Source: Paracamarosporium sp. OC-R06-R3 (taxonomy: Eukaryota > Ascomycota > Dothideomycetes > Pleosporales > Didymosphaeriaceae). Taken from it: a stretch of DNA of 64,000 bases. The first letter of the stretch is position 1; each line of letters starts with the position of its first letter. The notes under the pieces are model-generated. The model saw only the letters and a list, made by a program, of their open reading frames with translations. It had not been told where the DNA came from and ran no database searches. The stretch covers positions 62,198 through 126,197 of the forward strand of contig JACVRA010000061.1 in the NCBI GenBank assembly GCA_019828545.1, read 5' to 3'. Below are positions 56,668 through 64,000 of the stretch, piece by piece. Both the position numbers and the translations under genes were made by a program.

Positions 56668-58984
56668 ACGTTTTTGCCCGCCAAGCCCGGCACTAGAGCA
56701 AGCCTGCCCTTTTAAGAACCGCTTCACTCTTCCGGTTCGCGGATCTCGGACTAGCCGGAATCTCTGCGCCACAGACCCTTTTTTCATCTCTTCACGGCCT
56801 CGTGACGGCTTGAACGGGCTGTTTCTTCGCAGGATTTTCATCTTGAGCTGGCGGCAATGGTGCTACACCAATCAGCATTCGATTTTGTCTCGTCACGCGG
56901 TTCTTCCTGCGACCATCCAAATTTGAGCTTGCTTGTTCTCACGATGGTACCCACAATGCAGGCACACCCACATTGATCGGGCTTCTGCCCACTTGAGCAC
57001 GAGAACTCTTCTGTCGCTTGCCTTGTCCTGGCCGATCAGGAGCGGTTAGGGAGGGCTGCTGCACAACGGCGGCAAAATAAAGCGATAGTATGCGTTGTCA
57101 CATCAGGCGGATCGAAGGGTCACACGTCCGACCATGGCAATTCACAAATTCGATAACCCTGGGATCAGATACCCATGACCCCTCACTAGGGCCACTGTCC
57201 ACGTACGTAATGTGGGGGTGCTCTTGGGCGGCCGACTGTTGTCGCCAGGCCTGGCCCTCGATATCCGCGGAGTACGCCACCGAAATCGTTCGGGAAATAA
57301 CCTCTTCACGGCCACTGTTCTTGCAAGCGGCCGAAGTCGAATTTCATTCACACCATTACGTGAGTGCCTGGGCTAGTGGCAGTGCCTGTACCAGATGGTT
57401 CCTTGAAGTTGCTGGGCCTTGCAGAGTTCTATGTCCGCTCTCGGCGCTTGATTTTTCACCTACGAGTACACTTTCTTCCAAGGGGCTGTCCGAGGGCGGT
57501 TGTCCGAGGAGCACGTTGCATTACGTTGTTACAGGGTTTGTTTAATAACATTCAAAAAGCACGCGGCTGGGTCACCTCAACCCGTCGGATACCGGTATGA
57601 GTTGGACGGCAATTTATTCCGGCTTAAACAGATGTCTCCTTATCGCAGGCGCAACTTTTTCTACTCTAATCGAAGGCCGATAGGAATCAACAGCCGTAAG
57701 GTGTTTTCAAGGCATGCAGACCGTACCAACTGCAAGTTCATCTCTCCAAGAGCTGTCCAGCTGAAGCACTCGACATTCACGAATATCTGTATACGCAGAG
57801 CGCTGTTCTCCGGCCACATTTGCTTTGTTAGGCCCCCAAAGTCCCTGCATAGTAGATCCTCAGCTCGGTATACTAACACACCTGCCGTGTCTCCTTTGCA
57901 AGGGGCGTTTTCGGGCAGTATGAGGGTTGCAGCTCGCTAGAGTCTCCATGGTGTGCGTCCGCGTAATCTAGCGAAACTCTACTGTAGTCGCTACTAGAAG
58001 CTCGGGCTCGTATTGCGCAAACCGTCCCGCGTATACATACATTGGAGCGGTAAAAAGTCCCGAGAATACTAAGATTAGCTTGTCCCCTTCCCTGTTCGCC
58101 AAGTAACGGGGGGCATGGCAACGTTCGTCATTGCACACGGCTTGTGAAGCCGACTGACAGGAAACCGGTTACCGCCAACGGCAAGCTTGAGGTGATCAAC
58201 AGGTGTTCAACAGGTAGAGTGAACGACATCAAACTAGCCTGACTAGTGGCCCACTCCACCATGCTCACAACCGCGATTAGCCATTTTGTGTGGCCTACCT
58301 TCAACAAGTGGTGATATCCTTTAGTAGCATTTTCTACATTTGTCCCTACAGCTCCATTGGACAACACATGTCGGCTAACATGACTCGTCCCAATCTTCGG
58401 CTCTCCTTAGCCGTCAGCAACTTTATTGTGGAGGACCCAGCGAGTATCTTTAGTTCAATCTCACTGCCTTGACTTACAAAGTTTGTTCTGTTGGGAACTG
58501 TCTCTGGTGTCCAAAGCCGAAACCTAGGTGAAGGAAGCTCCCAGTTGAAGCTCACAGCTCGACACTGCAGAAATCATCGAGGTAACTCCTCTATCCATAA
58601 ACCAGTCGGTTCAAAATCTAGTGTATAGGAAAGCGAACTGTCCAAGTCACAGACTTGTATCAAATGAGTTGTTTGCAAGAGATAGTCGTACTTGCACATC
58701 CTCCATGGTCTTGAATCTTTTGCAATGGATTTGTCGGTTATGGTGTGTTGCTTGACCTTTATTAACACACACGAACTGGGAGTTTTGATAACCTACAATT
58801 GAACTTCTACATGCATCTGCCGATGGAGTTGCTGAGCCCCTACGCGTACCTAAGCTCTATTCCCCTTTGGGCTAGATTTGTCACGAGCGCGATCCCGCGT
58901 CACGACAGTCCGTCAGCTCAGCTGCTTTTCGCATTACCAGAATGATGGTGTGAGCGTGAGCGTCTACCTAGATGATACTCTTCG

Positions 58985-61050
58985 ATGCGAAATCTTTTAC
59001 CAAGACTGAAATGGCGATTGTTCGGAACGCCTACTCCAAGCGCCCAGCGCTGGCTCCGGAGCCCTTTTTTTGCTTGTTGGAAACCGCGTCTGGCTGGGGG
59101 AAGAGATTTACGCAAAGCTCTGTTGGCTCGCTATCCAGGGTTGCACTGTGAAGATGGTCATGCAGTCAGAGGAGGAAATGCTACTTCTGCGATGTTTCGG
59201 TATGATAGACTTAATTGGGCGACAAACGAGATCCGATTGATTAAAATCCTTCCGCATGACTCGTCTACACTCGCAGATGAAGACGGTCCAGTTGCTTGCG
59301 ATATAGTCAGCGTCTCTCTGGACGACAGACCACAATACATCGCATTGTCTTATGCCTGGGGCGACACCACGCTCGCACGCCCGTTGCTGCTCAACGGCAA
59401 GGAGTTCCACGCGACCACGAGCCTCGACGCAGCGCTCCGCCAGATCCGTAAAATGCAGGCTCGAAGCAGGAATCTCAAAAACCAATTGTTCTGGATAGAC
59501 GCCATCTCGATTAATCAAAAGGATGAGATCGAGAAGAGCTGGCAAGTGCAGAGGATGAACGCCATATTTTCGGCGGCGCGTTACGCCTTGGTGTGGCTTG
59601 GGCCGTCGTACGATGATAGCGACAAGGCGATGGAGGTGCTTGAGCATGTAGGTCTGAAGGTGGCGTCTGGGTCGGATCCGCTGGATAACGCAACGTGGAG
59701 CACTTTCCATCTGCTATCGACAATGTACAACGAGTTCTCGCCATCTGTACGAAAGCTTTTGATGCGGCCGTGGTGGCGACGCATTTGGGTGGTTCAAGAG
59801 TTTGCTTCTGCCAGAGACGTTGTGTTTCTCTGCGGGGACGTGCAGCTCTCCTGGCGCTCTTGCTTGGACGCACTGGAAGCGCTCGAGAAGTTCCAAAGAG
59901 CATTGGCTGAGAAAGGCTGGAGGGGGAACATTGGCGGTCAGAATTATCACCAGCTGATGGCTGAGATCAACGGCATGAGCGGAATTCTTAGATTGTTCCG
60001 CATACGCCAGGTGCTCAAGCTGAATGGGAAGCGGCTTTTGCTATGGGAGCTTTTGACACTGAAGCGTTTTGGCATGTTGTCTTCAGATAACAGAGACTTC
60101 GTCTATGCTCTGACAGGAATCGCCGAAGATGCAGCGTCGAAACACCTTTACCCCGACTACACTAAACACGTCGCAAATGTTTACACTGAGGTTGCGAAAT
60201 GCTTTCTAGCGGAAGGCCGGTTACGGACTTTGTGGCTATGCTCTCATCCACGTCGGCTTTCCGGGCTTCCTTCTTGGGTCCCAGACTGGTCCTCCGTCTG
60301 GCAGTCGAACCGCCGATACTTCTCCGGAGATTCTGGTTATGGCTCCGGTAACTCCATATGTACGTATACCGACCTTCCTCAAGATCACTCGTTGACCTCA
60401 ATGTCCACACTCTAGTCTCAGCCTCGGGAGACTCCATCCCAGACGTAAGCTTCAGCTCCAAAAACGACCGAATGGTCCTGCACCTCGAAGGCTACCGTCT
60501 CGACACGGTCAGCGCAACCAAGCCAGCATTCGACATGGAACAAGTGCTTCAGCATCGTGGCTTTCTGCGCGCCCACCTAGCGCTCCAAGGACGCTTTCGC
60601 GCCTTTTGGGAACTCCAACATGGATGGGATGATGTTTTTAAGACCTGCGTGACCGACATCGAACCTGTTTGGGGCGCAGATTTGCACTTCAACTACCGTC
60701 GCTCGACGGCAAGTATGCGGCGGGAGCTATACGGCGCGCTTGCCAACGCTATGGATAAGGGCAGTGGGTTCGAGACTTCATGGAGGTTACCTGCTTCCCG
60801 CTTGGACATTCTGTATCGTCACAATGGCAGGCGGCCGTTTGTCACAAAGAAAGGATATCTAGGATTAGGCCCAAAAGACATGCAAGACGGGGACGTCGTG
60901 GTTGTCGTCTCCGGAGCGGAGCTTCCTCTTGTTTTAAGGGAAGCACCTGAAGGCAGCTACGAGTTAGTTGGTGAGGCATACGTAAATGGGATCATGGATG
61001 GGGAGGTATTGGGCATGGGGCTGCAAAAGGTGACGCTTGACATCATCTAA
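58985..61050 (+). CDS. HET-domain (heterokaryon incompatibility) protein
   Basis: Member of the large HET family of fungal non-self recognition/cell-death regulators. Exons 58985-60359 and 60416-61050 (56-nt intron, GTACGT...TCTAG) give 669 aa. The HET domain has IRLIKILPH, YIALSYAWGD (about 118-127), LFWIDAISINQKDEIEKSWQV (about 160-180) and LVWLGPSYDDSDKAM. It continues to RPWWRRIWVVQEF and FVYALTGIAED, typical of the common HET-only architecture. The C-terminal 230 residues have no domain I recognise. The extreme N-terminus (about 60 aa) is Arg-rich and poorly conserved, so a downstream start (Met near nt 59188) is possible. It lies beside a UstYa-like gene on the opposite strand. Confidence 0.9.
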
Positions 61051-61225
61051 CACGAGCGAAATCCTCCAGTGGCCCACTGATAATCACGAAATGTATGATT
61101 CGACGATAGATGATACCAGACTGTCGGCGTTTTTGAACGCCGTCACTCGACTCACAAGTCCATGGAGATGTGCAAAAATAGATGAAGCAATTGTATGGGT
61201 ATCGACAGCTATTCAACTCCTCTCT

Positions 61226-62068
61226 TCACAGCGTCGCCTCCTCGGGCAACAGTCCTTCTCGCCACCTCATCCCCGCGTGCTCGTTCGCCCATTCCAACAA
61301 CGCCTCATAATCAACACACTCGTGCTCGCTTCCCTCTCCGGGCCCAGCATCCGTCTCACCCTCCAGCGTCGTATCAGCATTGCACGTGATACCCTGCCGC
61401 AAATAATTAAAACAATGCACAGAGTGGTGCGCAACTTCCTCGTCTAGCTCCACGCCGTCGTACCCTTCTTGGAAGTGGACTGCTAGATACGAGAGGCAGT
61501 GCAGCTGGTGGAATACAGAGACCATGTAGCCCGGGCCGTCATTGTGGCGATCGACGGCGATGGTGTACGGCTTGGGGAGGTCATACGATCCGCTTTCTGG
61601 GGCGACAACGTACCCACGACTGGCTATAAATGCATGTAAGCAGCGGCCACACGTGGATGTTAGATCTGGGAGAAGTACCGCTTGACAGTTCGATCCAATT
61701 GTGCAGTGCGTGGAGGGTTGCGGACTTGTTGGTGAACATGTATTCCGGCGTATATCGCGGGTTACTCTGGAAGGTGTATATTTTCCGTGGCACTTGGGTG
61801 TTCATCAGCATGCGGCACAGCGAGCGATTACATGGCAGCGAGACGTACGTCGGGGCACTGGCGATTTGCGGATGGAGGATGACACGGTTCCAGACTGGCG
61901 AACGAGCAGGACGACTATCACGCATGCCATCGCTACCTCAACGAACAATCGAATGAAATGCGTCGCTCGCCATTTCCTACTGCGCTGCTCGTGAAGGGGC
62001 GTTTGTTCATGGCGGTCCGAGAGGAAAGCCTCTTCTTCTTCGTCGGGCACTTCTTTGCGAGCTTTCAT
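61226..62068 (-). CDS. UstYa-family (DUF3328) membrane oxidase
   Basis: Family of oxidative enzymes that crosslink or cyclise peptides in fungal RiPP (ustiloxin-type) and related pathways. Exons 62068-61849, 61792-61679 and 61623-61226 (introns 56 and 55 nt, GT-AG) give 243 aa. A single transmembrane helix lies at about 40-60 (FVEVAMACVIVVLLV), after a charged acidic N-terminus. The family hallmark HxxHC appears twice: HQLHC (about 150) and HSVHC (about 178). Joining exons restores PRKIYTFQSNPRYTPEYMFTNKS before SRGYVVAPES. The C-terminal EGLLPEEATL is short. No repeat-core precursor peptide is visible beside it in this window. Confidence 0.88.
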
Positions 62069-63489
62069 GGTCAGGTAAAGATATGACAGAAGCTTGAGGC
62101 TCTCTCTCGTGATGGCACAGAATCGAAGCGACGTTATTAGGCTGAAGACATTATTGGTGTATAACGAGGTTTGGCTCGACGAGGTTAGCGTATCAATTTA
62201 CCTGTGGCGAGCGGCATGGTAAATCGGCTAAATTGGGTTAACGCGCTTTGCTGTGTACGTGTTGCTTGTCTCGTGCACATACAATGTGGGGAGGGAAAAG
62301 GGTTAAAGGGGTGGTGGGTGCTGTCTTGCTTTTACGGTGCTTAGTCTGTTATCGCATAGTCGCTAACTGCAGAATCAATTCAGATGGAATGGCATCGTTC
62401 ATGTTGAAAATGCTAACTTATCTATGGTTGTTTACATGGACTACGAACTTGCAATGTTTTTGTATACTACTTAGAGGCTGATAAACAATTGCTAATTATA
62501 AACCACTGCGCTGAGTTGGGGAAATATTATAGCACGCAGTACAGTTCGCAGTGTTCGCCCTGTTGCAGACCTCGAAACCCACCAAAAAAGAAAAAACAAT
62601 TATCTTACTGACACGCTTCACCACTGGTTGAACAAAGTTCACTGCAGTGTGACTTGACTGTCTGGTAAACACTCGGTAGAGCTCTGGCTTAATGGGGTTG
62701 TCTCTCCGTATTCATCCTGAGGTTGTACAGTCATACGACTCATATTCGACAGTCCAGCTTTTCTCGCCTTGGCTTTTTTTCTTCTGTCAATTCAGGAGGG
62801 GCCCTGCTGAGAAAATGGTGACCTTGTTAATTTACTCTGTTGCTATGTCATGAATCCATTGAGCGCTCATACTTTTGCATCAACTGGTGCTTCTACCAAG
62901 ATTTTCTAATTTGGGATTTTCGAACTCATGCTCACCGCAGAAAGCATGGTTGCGACTGATGGTACACTAAATGAAATACCCTGCAAGAGTCCATTTTGGT
63001 AAAGGAAATTGTCATCTTCGAACCCCAGTTTGCACGAGATATCTCCGAACAAATAAGCACTGCTCGCGTGCCACTACCAACGCATCCCCACACGCTTCGG
63101 CATCTATCGCCCAGTCTTCGGTAGTAGCGAACCACTCAATATCTGCTTCCCCGGATCTTGGCACATGAAATCTATAGGCCTTCTCGAAAACACCCGGATG
63201 CTTGGCCAAGCCTTGGCGACGAAGTGCCTGATTGGAAATACATATGTATGTAACAGTAAGACGAATAAGAAGCACACATTTTTGCGAAGCCATATAGTAA
63301 CAAAACAGCCAAGTCTGAGAGAGGGAATATGATTATTCCTCCAATGAAGTTGGACAAAGGAGATGCCATGGTCGAGGTGAATGTGAAGAAAAGCGATATA
63401 AATACAGCAACACCATATCGAGTCCATCAGCAGCCCTCGAAATCCTCCGGACACACACCATTGAAGAGATCTCCGACAACGTCAGCATC
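62069..63489. other. Intergenic region UstYa-like gene to AA9 gene
   Basis: About 1.4 kb, more AT-rich between 62,380 and 62,950 than elsewhere. It holds divergent promoters of the UstYa-like gene (left) and the AA9 gene (right). Open frames here (62248-62481, 63012-63293) have no domain. Confidence 0.5.
63397..63403 (+). promoter_or_regulatory. TATA box of the AA9 gene
   Basis: TATAAAT lies 93 bp upstream of the ATG at 63490, a good distance for a TATA box with a leader of about 50-60 nt. Strong TATA is typical of inducible secreted-enzyme genes. Confidence 0.55.
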
Positions 63490-64000
63490 ATGAAGGTCTA
63501 TGCAGTATCAGCACTTCTCGCTGCTACTGCGCCCCTTGCCCAGGCGCACTACATCTTCAATCGACTCATTGTCAATGGCCAATCCATCGGTGGAGAGTAC
63601 GCGTATACGCGAAAGAACTCCAACTCCTACAACCCCGCCTTCACCAACGAGCTTATGAATTCCAACGATCTGCGTTGCAACAAGGGCGCGAAGGCGGGTT
63701 CCACTGCGACATACACTGTCAATGCTGGGGACAAGATTGGCTTCAAGCTTTTCAACAACGAGTTCATTGAGCACCCCGGTCCAGGCTTTGTGTACATCTC
63801 GAAGGCCCCGGAGAACGGCGTCAAAGATTACGACGGCAGCGGAGACTGGGTAAAGGTCTATGAGACCGCTCTCTGTGGCAGCAATCCAGGACAAGACGGT
63901 AACTGGTGCTCGTGGCAAAAGGACCGGTTGGAGTGGACAATCCAGAAGAACATTCCACCGGGAGAGTACCTCGTTCGCGTGGAACACATCGGTCTTCACG
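63490..64000 (+). CDS. AA9 lytic polysaccharide monooxygenase (5' part; runs off the window)
   Basis: Secreted copper enzyme that oxidatively cleaves cellulose and related glucans. 170 codons are seen with no intron so far. The signal peptide MKVYAVSALLAATAPLAQA ends so that mature His1 (HYIFNRLIVNGQ) begins the copper histidine brace. The second brace His sits in EHPGPGFVYIS (about 98-108), which matches the H-x-GP-x3-Y AA9 pattern. YETALCG and NWCSWQ supply the disulfide region. PPGEYLVRVEHIGLH at the very edge is the substrate-face motif. The 3' part, including the axial Tyr and any CBM1, lies outside. The TATA box and position in sparse DNA fit a regulated accessory gene. Confidence 0.93.
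   Translation, partial: MKVYAVSALLAATAPLAQAHYIFNRLIVNGQSIGGEYAYTRKNSNSYNPAFTNELMNSNDLRCNKGAKAGSTATYTVNAGDKIGFKLFNNEFIEHPGPGFVYISKAPENGVKDYDGSGDWVKVYETALCGSNPGQDGNWCSWQKDRLEWTIQKNIPPGEYLVRVEHIGLH

Larger units (their letters stand above)
53894..58984. other. 5.1-kb gene-poor region upstream of both the C2H2 gene and the HET gene
   Basis: No supported gene. The left third is GC-rich with CT/GT runs, probably promoter and leader of the C2H2 gene. The rest looks like non-coding spacer. Frames such as 55160-55834 and 57090-57545 carry no domain. It contains a GTT microsatellite and a GCTGGTGCTGGAGCC-like tract. I see no transposase or reverse-transcriptase relic by eye; RIP-decayed elements could be missed. 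Confidence 0.5.

Overview
The window is nuclear DNA of a filamentous ascomycete (Pezizomycotina). Three things point there: genes with several short introns (mostly 45-90 nt), fungus-only families (Zn2Cys6 regulators, a DASH-complex Dad3, an NRC-2 type kinase, HET, UstYa/DUF3328, AA9 LPMO), and intergenic spaces of about 0.2-2 kb. A Dothideomycete is my guess from overall resemblance, but nothing in the sequence proves the class. Exon joins were worked out by hand from splice signals, reading frame and family conservation; none has been checked against transcripts.

Left and centre (1-49.4 kb) is a dense block of conserved genes. In order: an ethanolamine/choline kinase (3' part); a cutinase-factor (CTF1-beta/Far-like) Zn2Cys6 regulator (-); the small GTPase Arl3 (-); a PTS1-tagged acyl-CoA dehydrogenase (-); TAF10 (+); mitochondrial ribosomal protein uS19m (-); MRE11 (+); a 983-aa protein with an N-terminal eIF4E-binding motif (+); an NRC-2/FPK-type AGC kinase (+); DAD3 (+); mitochondrial ribosomal protein uS5m (-); TRM2 (+); ARP3 (-); a taspase/asparaginase-like Ntn hydrolase (+); TFB4 (+); a Baeyer-Villiger-type flavin monooxygenase (+); a second Zn2Cys6 regulator (+); CK2 beta (+); CWF19 (-); and GPN1/NPA3 (+). 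Several pairs are divergent with short shared promoters (uS19m/MRE11, uS5m/TRM2, CWF19/GPN1).

Right end (49.4-64 kb) looks accessory. Gene density drops sharply: one C2H2 zinc-finger gene sits alone between two long gene-free stretches. It is followed by a HET-domain gene, a UstYa-like (DUF3328) membrane oxidase converging on it, and the 5' part of a secreted AA9 lytic polysaccharide monooxygenase that runs off the window.

The most interesting observations are: an SKL peroxisomal signal on the acyl-CoA dehydrogenase that exists only after splicing, a few kb from a fatty-acid/cutin-type regulator; a YxxxxLL eIF4E-binding motif at residues 3-9 of an otherwise unrecognised protein; two inferred GC-AG introns (MRE11 and TAF10); several micro-exons of 16-36 nt; and a HET/UstYa/AA9 group at the accessory end. 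I found no convincing tRNA, rRNA, intact transposon or CRISPR array, and no clearly new multi-gene system.
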